Below are positions 22,209-32,447 of a stretch of DNA of 64,000 nt, one piece after another. The notes beneath the pieces are model-generated. The model did not search any database. It was not told where the DNA came from and saw only the letters and a list, made by a program, of their open reading frames with translations. Where the stretch lies: positions 28,680,740 through 28,744,739 of the forward strand of contig CAIIXF020000009.1 of the NCBI GenBank assembly GCA_903813345.2, written 5' to 3'. Numbering within the stretch: position 1 is the stretch's first letter; every line of letters begins with the position of its first letter. A program made the translations under genes and the position numbers. Origin of the DNA: Owenia fusiformis (Eukaryota > Annelida > Polychaeta > Sabellida > Oweniidae).

Positions 22209-23183
22209 CAGGCCCGTAGCCAGGGGGGGCTCTGGGGGCTCGACCGAGCCCCCCCCCCCCTGATATCTCCTAAAAAAATGTGGACCTACCTTTTTGCTTC
22301 CTTGAAGAAAAACTTGCTCTTCCCCACATTCACTGGGCAATTTAAGATTAAAAAACTGACATTACTGTGCATTGTTTTTCGAATTTGGGCATTATTTTTC
22401 AAAATTTGGCCCAATTTTTTTCGGGGACATATTTGTGCCCCTTTCACTCTGTTTTTTAGGATCGTCCTTTGTGTTTTGTTAAACATAGCCTTCTGGCATG
22501 CCCCCCCCCCCCACTAGGATGGGCCCGGAAAAATGTTGGCCCAAAGATATTGTAGGGCCTCTTTAGTGGGCCTTTTTGGGCATTACTTGACCTTTTTGGG
22601 CCTTATTTTTTTAATTTCAGGCCAAATTTTCAAAAAAGGGCTATAAATTTTTCAAAATTTTAGCCCGAATTTTGGTTTTAGGGCCCTAAAAAACTTTAAG
22701 CATGGCCCTAAGATGGGCCCAGAAAAAAAATGTTGGGCCAAAAATATTGTAGGGCCTCTTTAGTTGGCCGTTCCTTGACCTATTTACTTGACCTTTTTGG
22801 GCCTTATTTTTTTCAATTGTAGGCTAAATTTTCAAAAACGTGCCATAAATCTTCAAAATTAAGGCCCAAATTTTGGTTTAAAGGCCCTAAAAGGTTTTCC
22901 GCGCGGCCATAAGATGGGCCCAGAAATATATGTTGGCCCAAAAATATTGTAGGGCCTCTTTAATAGGCCTCTTTGGGCATTAATTGACCTTTTTGGGCAT
23001 TATTTTTTTCAATTTAAGGCCAAATTTTCAAGTTGAAGTGTCGGTCCCCCTTGTTAGGTTCCGGATCCGCCACTGTCCTTTACAATACAAATGGGCTTGG
23101 TTTTGCATGGGAAACTTTTTTTTTTGGGGGGGTATGGGGGGGGGGTTTCGAGCCCCCCTTACAAAAAGCTGGCTACGGGCATG
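22209..23183. mobile_element. Nested element with CAGGCCCGTAGCCAG ends, 975 bp
   Basis: It starts CAGGCCCGTAGCCAG and ends with the inverted match CTGGCTACGGGCATG. TATGC flanks both sides (22204-22208 and 23184-23188), and the interrupted CACTA repeat resumes exactly after it. The interior holds G/C runs and a ~195-bp tandem (see next entry). A 219-bp relative is at 59101-59319. Superfamily not assigned. Confidence 0.75.
22515..23035. repeat. ~195-bp tandem repeat inside the nested element
   Basis: Three diverged copies start with GATGGGCCC.GAAA near 22517, 22713 and 22913. Each is rich in GGGCCT and TTTTTGGGC. The frames reported across it are not genes. Confidence 0.8.
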
Positions 23184-23446
23184 TATGCTCATAGATAATT
23201 CCTAATTGCCCATGGATAGTGACAATGTACCCATACAGTACTGTAAACATAATGGAATGACCTGCTCAGAGTGTCACTGAAGTGAGGGCAGATGACAATT
23301 TGACTACTCATAAATACTACCCATATATTCCATCATATGGTCATGGACGTTTTGGCCCCATGTATGCTCAATGGACTTATCCATTTGTTGTTCAGTGTTG
23401 GGTGGCACGCCAGGCCCTGAACAAAGAGCATTAAGAAGCAACCATC

Positions 23447-24037
23447 ATGGAAACATATGCAGTTTACGATTGGGTGTCCCATATGGCATTAAGTGGTCAG
23501 GCAGCTAAAGTCACCAAGAAAGTTCCATCAGAAACCCCCAAGATTATGACAGAGTATATGTCAATGTCACCATCTACAGATAAATGTGGGACATTCTCTT
23601 TGTTAAAAGAGGACTATAGGAGCTCGAGAACAATTGCACATTTTTATGAAAACCTCTACCCTAATGAGAAACCAAATTTATGTGACATTGACCCAGTATG
23701 TAAGTTTGTTGGGGAGTGGTAAATATCAAGTGATAATAATGAATGCATCATATATAAACCAGATACATAAACAACTAAAATGAACTCTTCTGCATATATA
23801 AAAATTAAAACTGAAATGAGATTTGGTTTAATTGAGAAAATTGTAACTCACAAATTCAAAAGTAAATTGGATGCCTGGGCTATTGTGTCTTTATTTCCAC
23901 GGCCAGAAGTGACAGATTCCTTCTTTCATTCTCATAATATTAAATGTGATACTAAAATATATCACTTGTCTCTTTTGAGCAAACCCTTAGCTGTAGCTGT
24001 TGAAGGAGATAGAGTTTGGTTTGTAAATTACAAATAA
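23447..24037 (+). pseudogene. Coding remnant inside the CACTA element
   Basis: Two plus-strand frames (23447-23722 and 23780-24037), separated by stops, encode METYAVYDWVSHMALSGQAA and later a segment with KLDAWAIVSLFPRPEVTDSF and VAVEGDRVWFVNYK. The position just before the right terminal repeat fits the C-terminal part of a CACTA-encoded protein. The sequence itself was not recognised. Confidence 0.4.
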
Positions 24038-25133
24038 GATGAAGTGTTATCCTTTTAGTTATATGTATATTGTTGTACATGGCTAGCATATTATTTATTA
24101 CGATAAAAAGACTAAATGATTTCAGTAAGTACACATAAGTAATTGCTTCTGTTGATTTGTCCACTTAGGAATACAATTTCAATTGTGATGATTATCTATA
24201 TCTCCCAAAAGTATGCAAACATATTGAATAAATATAAAACTAATTTTAGAATTAATTTATTTTAATAAATCATAGTGGATTTAATTATGAAATTACTTTA
24301 TTGCTGTATTGGAACACTGTACTAATAATCTATAAAAACAAAAACAATAAGGCAATCAAGAGATCAAATACATGTTAAAATGCAATCAAGGATTAAGAAA
24401 ATGAAGTTTTATGTTTTACTACCGATTCACACCAAACTTTCAGTGTGACTTGGTATGAATTTTTGTTTGTAGAGATCAAAGGGATTAAATTTGATTTTCA
24501 TACCATCTCACACCAGCAGTATGGTGTGACTCAGTGTTGAACAGCAGGGGTTTAATCTCTTAATCCTTTCATACCAAGTCACACCAGTTTTATGGTGTGA
24601 CTTGGTGTTAGATGGTAGTAAAATTATTTTTCATACCAATTAACACCAGAAATGTCCCATTCACACCAAACCTTGATTACTAGTGTATTGAATGCAATGT
24701 TCATATAGTGCAGATATTGTCTATCATTTCAACCATCAAACAAGCTCTTATTTCTCCATTTTTGTTGAGAAAACAGTCAAAATGTAAAGAAAAACTTACG
24801 AAAACGGTTTGTGTTCCATTTTGGAGCATGTAGTATGCGATTTTCAGACGGGAGAGATCATTTTCACTCAGTACCGATTTAGAGCCTAGTTCCTAAATGC
24901 GCCGCTAGGGTCGCCACATTACGTGCTATTTTGAGGGCGTCAAAGACAAGTGTGTAACTTGAAGGGAGGGAGATAAAAGCAAAGCAAAAAGACATTTTTG
25001 TTACATTCCCCCCCCCACAAACTCGATCCTCCTGGATTGTTAAAAAAAGAAAAAAATGAAACCAAAAGAGAAAACAATGATAACCATAATTTAGAAAAGT
25101 GCACTACTGGTTCCCTTTGTTTGACCATTCAAG

Positions 25134-25512
25134 TCATTTTGTTTCAGTTTTGTATATAATTCTAGAGTTCAGTCCTTTCATTGTAAATTTTTCATGTTCT
25201 GCGAAGATGTGGCATACAATCCGGTCTTCTGGAACCTCAAGCCTGATGGCTTCTGCTGAGGAATAAATGCTGTCTGCATCTGCCTCAGTTGTGCTTGTTT
25301 CCCTTTCATTATTGTCACCTTCCATAATTGAGGTTTGTTCATGTTTGCAACTTCTACAGTGTCGTCGAAAGTCCCCTATGTTGTTGAAGCTATTGTGGCA
25401 GACCTTGCAGTTTACCCATTGGTGGTTTGCAAAGTGTGCCTTTAAGTGCTTAGAATGAGCACTCCTTCTTTCAAACACCTTCCAACAAATCTGGCACGCT
25501 TGTGCAGCCTCA
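25134..25512 (-). CDS. C2H2 zinc-finger exon
   Basis: The exon begins after AATTTATAG (minus strand) and ends in a stop at 25134. CQICWKVFERRSAHSKHLKAH is a standard C-x2-C-x12-H-x3-H finger. The next block, CKVCHNSFNNIGDFRRHC, is a finger with non-standard terminal ligands. An acidic, Ser/Thr-rich tail follows. The parent gene is not identified; earlier exons must lie at higher coordinates. Confidence 0.55.
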
Positions 25513-25656
25513 CTATAAATTTAAAAATTATTTTCAATTGTTAAATGTTTTCATGTTTTATGTTAGAACAAATAGGGGTTAACACAACTTAATCTGGGAT
25601 CCATTATATCCATTATTAGCCTTTTGCACAGAATGTCAAACTCATGTTCAATGTTG

Positions 25657-25976
25657 TTAATACAGTAGATTCTCAACAGCCTCTTTGAGTATAATAACCT
25701 CCATTCTGTAGTTTTTTATATCATCCATGAGTTCTTTATTTTCTTTCTGTAGAAGTCTGTTTTTGTCCTGCACTTTTTGTAGTTCTTCCCTTTGCTTTTT
25801 CCTTTCCTCCTTTTGGCGCAGGTATATCCTCCTCTTCCTAATGATTTTCCTACGGTCCTCACTATAAGGCTCGAGTAGAAGCCTCACTTCTCTCCTAGAT
25901 GCGGCCATGATGGTCTCATCACTTGGCAAGGGTAGCACCTCGAATAATTCCTCTAATGTAGGCGGAGGCCACATGC
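25657..25976 (-). CDS. bZIP-like terminal exon
   Basis: After GACTTCAG the minus strand encodes WPPPTLEELFEVLPLPSDE, then a strongly basic stretch RRKIIRKRRIYLRQKEERKK, then a heptad-patterned coiled coil (QDKNRLLQKENKELMDDIKN and onwards, with L/I/V at heptad positions) and a stop. The architecture is basic region plus leucine zipper, but the basic region lacks the canonical N-x7-R, so DNA binding is uncertain. It lies directly upstream of the zinc-finger exon. Because this exon ends in a stop, the two may be alternative last exons or separate genes. Confidence 0.5.
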
Positions 25977-26562
25977 TGAAGTCAAAGTTTTAGATTCTTT
26001 TTTTTAGTTTTTAATGTCAATTTACATATTGTCAGTGCCACTTCCAAGTTCGAATAATTTGACCAACCCCCGTTTCCAATCATTATGTGAAACAGTCTGA
26101 GAAAATAACTGATATAAGACCAAACTTATTTTTATACACCCAACTGTCACTTGTACCTTCACCTTAAATCGCCACCAATTGCAGCCACTGAAGTATTGTT
26201 GCTCTATATCTATATATATATATTGCTCTAGTATCTACCCTCCTATTTTAATACAATTGTTATTGTCACTATACTGCTCTCTCAATTTACTTGCTTATTA
26301 CTTTATCCTTAATATAATTGTTATTGTCACTTTACTTCTCTCTATGTTTATTCAATGTTATGTAGTTTTAGTACTGTACACTAATAGATATCTTATATAT
26401 ATAATTAGGATATATGATCTGTATATATGATTAGTCACTATGTATATATGATTGTTGTAAATATAGTTGCACATGTTGTATTGGGTGGTATATCTTATCC
26501 ATCTTTTTATATTAACAGGTGCACAAAATATTTGTCTTTTGAATAATATCATTTATTTCTAG
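25977..26562. other. Gap: TA-rich sequence
   Basis: 26200-26470 is dominated by TATATA and TATT/ATTG low-complexity sequence. No gene supported. Confidence 0.5.
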
Positions 26563-27252
26563 TCATTTATCCCAAGGACGAAATGGTTTCTGATCTGTAC
26601 ACGCTGCATCTGAGGAAGACTTTTCCTTATCTTCCCCCGGAAGTCTACCTCCCATTGGATCTTTACTGGAGTGTGCATCAGAAGCCATTGTTGAGACATT
26701 ATGATGCTCTTCTTCAACTTGTCTCATCTCCTGCTTGTGAATTCCTGCTTGTCGCACCACATCCGCCGCGTACCGGGCATCACAAACCTTTTTTAACAGC
26801 TCGAAATTAGCCTTTCCTCTTACAGGTATTATGCAAATCTTTTCGGTATTGGCTGATAAGATGGTGTTCCTCGGTTGTATCTGTGTTACTGCTGGCTGAG
26901 GTTGCGGAATATCGCTGATCATCTAGCAGCATGTCAGTAACTGGTGTGGCGGTAACCCATACATCCACCGTTGCCCGGCCATGCACAGTGCGGTCTCACG
27001 TCCATCCAGTTGGGATAGGCATGTGTTATTGCAACGGAACCAGTAATTACGGCTAAACGAATCCCTGTTTGCCCCACCAGGCCATTCTAGTATCACACTC
27101 ATTGAATTGTCCAGCAAGGTTTCAAAATCACAATGTGGTCCAGTTGCCATCAACCAATGATCGTCATTTCCATGTCGATGTCTTCTACATGCCTTTACTG
27201 CCTTTTGGTTCTGGCCACTTTGCTTTCGTTGTGCCTGAGCCCGCACAAACAA
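26563..27252 (-). pseudogene. Unrecognised ORF with one in-frame stop
   Basis: One minus-strand frame is open for 229 codons apart from a single TAG at about 26923-26925. The upstream half has RQ-rich basic sequence and CNNTCLSQLDGRETALC; the downstream half has KANFELLKKVCDARYAADVV and a charged tail. The composition is protein-like and GC content is higher than in neighbours. No family recognised. It may be mobile-element coding. Confidence 0.4.
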
Positions 27253-27369
27253 TTTATCTCTCGAAAGAATGTGAACTGAGTCATGTTTCTAGGTAGAAGG
27301 TAGACAATTCCTGTTGTGGCGGACCTCACACAGGGAGTAGGATCGTCTCTCCTTGTCTCTTTTATACAT

Positions 27370-27890
27370 GATTTATACATGTCGAGTTCGTGGGATGAAA
27401 GTATATCATCAAGGTAGAACTTAAATCAACGACTGGACCCACTGTAGATTTTTTTATATGTTGATATATATAGTGTTTACGAGACAGGAACTTATGTCAG
27501 CAAAGTTAATTTTTTGGTTCTTCTGTTGGAATTAGCATTATTTACTGCTCCATTGTGACTCCATAAAGCGTTCTTAATTAAAACATTATGACTGCATCTG
27601 AAGCTGGACAACTTGTCCAGGTATACATTGAGGTCCAAAATAGGGACAATAGTGTTTTCTTTGATGGTCCAATATATCCTAATCGTAGAATTAGTAATAT
27701 CCAAATGGATTTATGGTTCTATTAAAATGATCTGACAGCAGAAAATAAGAGTGGAGTACCTTCACAGAGTTGAGGAATGTAATTTATACCTTTTTGGGAA
27801 GCAAACGATCAATTGACAGGTTTAATGGCCGCATAATTTTAAAGTCAGGACTTAGTGATAGCAGCTTAGCTTGTGTTAGAATAGCACTGT
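27370..27890. repeat. Dispersed repeat, copy 2 of a direct pair
   Basis: Near-identical to 16880-17405 in the same orientation. It ends where LINE endonuclease-like sequence begins. A 50-bp stretch next to it (27890-27940, AACTTGAAGGGAGGGAG) recurs at 24957-25005. Confidence 0.8.
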
Positions 27891-28170
27891 AACTTGAAGG
27901 GAGGGAGATAAAAGCAAAGCAAAAAGGCATATTTGTTACAATAATTTCAATGACCCTATTTTCCCCTTCTTCAGTTTCTATAAGAAGATTATCCCTAGTT
28001 ATAAATTCTATGTTTCTTTTTATGAAGAAGCATACCCCCATCTTTTTTCTTCCCTTCTCTTGACATGAAAATAAGTATAACCTTCTAGTAGATATAAATT
28101 TTCATTATGGTTCTTTAACCATGTTTCAGTTACTCCAATTATACTAAAAAAGTGGTCAATAATTTATTTC
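27784..28170 (-). mobile_element. LINE endonuclease-domain fragment
   Basis: The minus strand gives IIGVTETWLKNHNENLYLL followed, after a one-base shift, by a GGVCFFIKRNIEFITRDNLL block. ETWL and the G-G-V-x-F-hydrophobic motif are the conserved early blocks of the apurinic-like endonuclease of CR1/jockey-type LINEs. Degenerate copy. Confidence 0.65.
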
Positions 28171-29090
28171 CAGTTACTATTTTGTTTTTCAAATTTTCTG
28201 GCTCGGAATGTTTAAATAGATTGCTAAGTCTATTTACTTGTATATCTAATGGGGTTTCTTGCATGTTATATTCATTGACATTGTTTTTATTCGCCCTGCC
28301 ATATCTGGTAGGAGCAAATAAAAGTGATTCAAAGTGTTCTCTTTTTTTGAATAATAAGTTCAGTTTCTAGGTTAGAAATTCCTAAAAGGCAGTTAATTTC
28401 ATAATATGGAGTCAGAATTTAACATTTAATTGTTAGGCAACATAGCATTTATCAATTTTTTTAAATTAGTTGCGTTTGATGTGCCCACAAGTGTACTGAA
28501 ACTTATTCTATTGACTAATATGGTCCCAACAAGATTAATAACTAGGGATAGAACATAAATGTACATGTCAGCTACAAGATCTGTGCATAATGCAGAATGA
28601 GGTGAAATGTTCAAACATATTTTGTCCTCTGGGCTCAACAATACAAACCAGTGTGTTGCAAAGTCAAATCAGTTAATTAGCCCTATCAGACTACTCTTCT
28701 GTTTGATGTGGAATAATCTCTCTTTGATGTAAGATATATCCAATAGTCAGGGTAGTCCAAGTCCGGGGTTCAAGTTCAGAGAAGTTCCTTTTGAGCTACT
28801 TTGGGATGAACCGTTTTCCATCTATGAACAGTTTGTCATATGACAAAAAGGCCTTTTTGTTTTGCTTTTTTGCTTTTCATAACCAGATATAATACTTTTC
28901 GCCTAGCTTCGATTTCAGGGGGAAACTGCTCACTCATTCCGAAACAGGTCGCTTTTAAATGGTAACCCCTACTTTGTACCTTTGTCTTGTCAGTTGTGAT
29001 GGGGAAGTGGGCTATAAGGGGATGAATTCTGTCGTTTTACTTTTTACCAATTCTGTGCCATCGATCGATGGTGATGGATTTAATATCTTC

Positions 29091-29384
29091 TTACGGGAGT
29101 TTTAATTTTTCGTAGAGAAATTTAGAAAGCTTTTCCTTCAAAGAAATACTGGTTTCACCCTCATCCTCGCTGATGCCAAAGAAAAGTAGATTATTCCTCA
29201 TAGAGCGAGCTCTTAGTATAATTAGCTCCTCAGCCTGGTCATCAATGTGCTTTGTTAGAGAGGCTAAGTCTATGTTCTCAAATTTTGTTTGGAATGTCTT
29301 TTTCCAAGCTCTCGACTCTCTCCCATGTCGAGTTGATAGATAATTAAATAATGCATCACTGGCAAAAAAATCAAAGCGATTCAT
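29091..29384 (-). mobile_element. LINE ORF1-like fragment
   Basis: A 97-codon minus-strand frame with a coiled-coil-like stretch, then RARSMRNNLLFFGISEDEGE and a KEKLSKFLYEKLKLP end. RSxRNNLxFFGIxExEGE is typical of the ORF1 RNA-binding region of LINEs. Together with 27784-28170 it outlines one decayed minus-strand element. Confidence 0.65.
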
Positions 29385-29800
29385 TTATAAAAATCATCTG
29401 TGTAAAAAAGTGTCCATTATTTATTGATCATCCATGGTAGTTGCTCATCGATGCCACTGGACAGATTTGGGCATCGTCTTACATAGAAAAATGTTAACAC
29501 CAACTTTAAAAGGATCTGTCTTTGAACATAGATATGGAGATTTATCTAATTGTTCATAATCAAAACAAGCTGTTGTCATTTTTCTCCTCCTGTGATGCAT
29601 CATACTGGAATAGATTGTATATCTGGAAAGTTTTTTTGGTTTTAGTCAAGAGTAAAGCAATTTTCTTTTGTCACTAAAATCCTCTCCATCCTTTGCAATC
29701 CGAAAAAAGTCAAATTGCTGTTAATAAAAAACAACTCAGAATGGTCTTTTATACTCAGTTCTCAAGCAAATAAAATATACTACAAACACAAATATGTCAG

Positions 29801-30109
29801 TTATGTTTGCACTGGGCATGAAAAGCTTCTTCCCAGCTGTGGAAAAATAGTTACTACATGGCTCATTCCCAGACAGGAATGTTTGTATGAGTCTAATTTG
29901 ATGTTTATTATGACCTGGTTTCCCTCGTCATAGTGTACATTTTTCCTTAGAATTGTGTGTCCTGCCTTTTCCTTTACCAATTCACTAACTCGCAACAAAA
30001 GGTAGAAAGCTGTGGTGTACATTGCAGAGTATAACACCGATTCATATTGGTTAGACCTAATCTTGCATGCAAAGATCAAATTTTGGAGAAGAGGCTGCGT
30101 AATTGGCAA
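29801..30109 (-). pseudogene. Tyrosine recombinase fragment (Crypton/Ngaro-like)
   Basis: Open minus-strand frame with SAMYTTAFYLLLRVSELVKE, where R-x-SE corresponds to the first catalytic arginine block, followed by INIKLDSYKHSC. This order is seen in transposon-borne tyrosine recombinases. The H-x-x-R block and tyrosine are missing, so it is a fragment. Unrelated in sequence to the DIRS recombinase at 54960-56084. Confidence 0.5.
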
Positions 30110-30493
30110 ACGAGTTTTCGAAGAGGGTTAACTTGCAGTTAAACCTTGCAATGTTTCTGTGACAATAATTTGTTTTTTGGGTTGGTCAAATCAGCAGATT
30201 TATTTTAATAAGACATTGCGGACTGAAGTCTGAACTGAAGCTCGAGAATATCTTTGACAAGCAAAAGTTACACACAAGAATGTTAAAGGCCCATCAGCTT
30301 GGTATGCCCTAAGATACAGACTAGCTATTTTTTGTAAGTTTTCCAAGTTTTTTTTGCCCCACAGATTAAGGAATCACGTCCCTCAACAAGTTGTATGACA
30401 ATAAGTCACAATCATGAGATAGTAATGCACACAGTTGTTATTTTATGGTGAAAAACGATCTCACACATTTTAACTTTAGTTCTCGCATGCGCA

Positions 30494-31100
30494 CTAAACT
30501 CTCTGTTGTGTTGAAACAGACATTGGCTGAGATGTTGGCCTACTACATGTTTGTTTAGACGTTGAGTTAGCTTGAGGTATGTTAATAGGTTGATGAACAC
30601 CTGCCAATGCTGACAGACACGTTGTGTCATCGCCAACGGGATCCTCCTTGAAGGCTAACCTGTCAGCTGCTGCGTAGTCATCCTCTGTAAATATATCAGG
30701 ATTTCTCGAGCATATGCTTGCACACCAAATTCCATTCATGCTGATATCTGGCTAAATGCTAGCTTCCCTTGCTTTCCCATAAATCTCAGACAAATTTTCT
30801 TGCTGTATTGGTACAAATTTGAAATACGCCCTGTCTAGCGGTTGCATTTTGTGGGTACAATGTGGTAGTAGGGTTGCAACAATTATACTGTGTTGCCGAG
30901 CTGTGAGTATTGCATCCAAAGAAACATGGGATTATCATCAACTCCTTTTACAGAGACTTGCCTGGCACCCATTTCATTCATTGTCCACCAACTAACAGGA
31001 ATCAAGTTCACTCCTTCTGATCCCAATTAAACACAAGCTCTTTAGGGATCTCATAATCTTTGACAGTCTGTTTAATCCTATCTAGATATTCCATCTTAAA
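30494..31100 (-). pseudogene. Pogo/Tigger-type DDE transposase relic
   Basis: Minus-strand blocks in shifting frames: KELVFNWDQ near 31055, IPVSWWTMNEMGARQVSVKG near 30985, ATLLPHCTHKMQPLDRAYF near 30850 and NPDIFTEDDYAAADRLAF near 30680. NWDQ (first catalytic Asp), then LLPHCTHKMQPLDR, then NPDIFxEDD is the diagnostic order in pogo/jerky-like DDE-1 transposases. Multiple frameshifts and stops; inactive. Confidence 0.7.
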
Positions 31101-31900
31101 GAAATAGAAATAAGCATCTTCATATAATATCAAACTTATCAAATATTCATGACTGACCTGTCAGTGTGTCTTGATTATTGTTACTATGTTACCCCTGGTC
31201 AAAAGTTATCTTAGTTTTAAGATGAAGTGAATCAGATTTTTAAAATCGATGGGATGGTAGGAATTGCAAAACAGGTGAAATTAGAAAACTGCAACTCAGA
31301 GGAGTAGCAAATCCCACCAAACAAAACACATTTTATTGAATACTTCACTATTTTGAACATTATATGTTTGCACCAAACCCTATGATTGGTATAATCCCTT
31401 TGCACTTACCCATTTAACACTCTTTTCCTAACATATTTTGAACTCGAACTGGTCATCTAGCGACTCAGACTGGTCATCCAGCAATCCAGCAACTGGTCTA
31501 ACTTAGCATTTCCTGCCAACTGGTCTTTGACTTGTTGGTTTTGTTGTTGGTATGGGGTCAGGCTTAATGTGGACCAATTTGGTAACAATATTACTCATGT
31601 TTTGAAGACTAGAACTGCCAATGAAAACAGGGAGCATAATTAGTACAATTAAATGATAATTTAATAAGCCTCTGCTTCATTATTTACTTAGAAACATCCC
31701 TTAATTAGCTTAATTAACTTAATTAGGCTAATTATCTATTGATTCTTAAATTAAGGTGGGACATACGTCCTAAAGATATTTTATTGTTTTGCTTACCTTA
31801 TTATGTTCAATTGTTGTCTTAAACAAGTGTCAGTTGTGCGTTGTTTTCAGTAGTCATACTTCTTTGAAGGTCAGTGAAATAATGAAGTCCCAGTTACCTC

Positions 31901-32029
31901 GTGACCTTGACCTCAGTCATGTGATCTTGACCTCAGTCATGTGATCTTGACCTCAGTCATGTGATCTTGACCTCAGTCATGTGATCTTGACCTCAGTCAT
32001 GTGATCTTGACCTCAGTCATGTGATCTTT
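31901..32029. repeat. 20-bp tandem repeat GTGATCTTGACCTCAGTCAT
   Basis: About six and a half copies, almost all exact, period 20. Each copy contains TGACCT, the complement of AGGTCA. It lies 350 bp upstream of the first visible PARN exon. Confidence 0.95.
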
Positions 32030-32379
32030 GTCCAGGGGATGGATCATTCTTTCTTCATTTCTTCTATATTTTCATATGTACTACTCTCCTCAACAAATTG
32101 TTTATAATTTCATAAATCCAATTATTGCATTATTATTCCATTATTCCATTCCATTATTATATATAGGATGGAAGTGGTATTTGGCATGGTATGATGGCAA
32201 TGATATTTGGTATGTTGATAATGATGGAAATGGTATTTGGCATGGTACATATTGTGGCAATTGCATTCATAGTTACATGTAACTATGATAATATATAACA
32301 TTACTATATCACATGTTTTTATAAGAATACATAACAGGTTATATATGAAATAAATGAATTATAAATTTTCCATTTCCAG

Positions 32380-32447
32380 GCTGCCTCAGAATTCCAAATT
32401 GTGCAATATGGCCTTGCAGCATTCCACTTTGATGCTGACACAGAAAA
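32380..32447 (+). CDS. PARN: PARN exon (first visible)
   Basis: Bounded by TTTCCAG and AA/GTAAGTG, phase 0 in and 2 out. It encodes [20 protein letters not shown], matching the FxLFQFGLC strand of the nuclease fold. Confidence 0.85.

Larger units (their letters stand above)
21960..23330. repeat. Internal ~130-160-bp tandem repeat of the CACTA element
   Basis: Blocks with CATAATGGAATGACCT, CAATTTGACTACTCATAAAT and AATTCCTAATTGCCCA recur near 21975, 22110, 23200 and 23245. The array is interrupted by the nested element 22209-23183. Confidence 0.75.
21088..24685. mobile_element. CACTA (EnSpm-type) element, 3.6 kb, 3-bp target duplication
   Basis: The terminal inverted repeats are about 270 bp (21088-21358 and 24418-24685), start CACTAGTAATCA and are close to identical for their first 200 bp. 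TAT flanks both ends (21085-21087 and 24686-24688). CACTA ends plus a 3-bp duplication define the superfamily. The repeats contain many copies of CACACCAAGTCACACC-like motifs in both orientations, the usual subterminal transposase-binding arrangement. Internal coding is small (23447-24037), so the copy is probably non-autonomous. Confidence 0.8.

Noticed and set aside
22173-22517. 114-codon plus-strand frame
   Set aside because: Runs from CACTA internal repeat across C/G homopolymers into the nested element; no single biological unit.
28700-32379. Search for the missing PARN 5' exons with an AIDGEF-like block
   Set aside because: No plus-strand stretch with a suitable ATT/GAT GGN GAR TTY block and a phase-0 donor was found; the region is LINE, recombinase and pogo relics.
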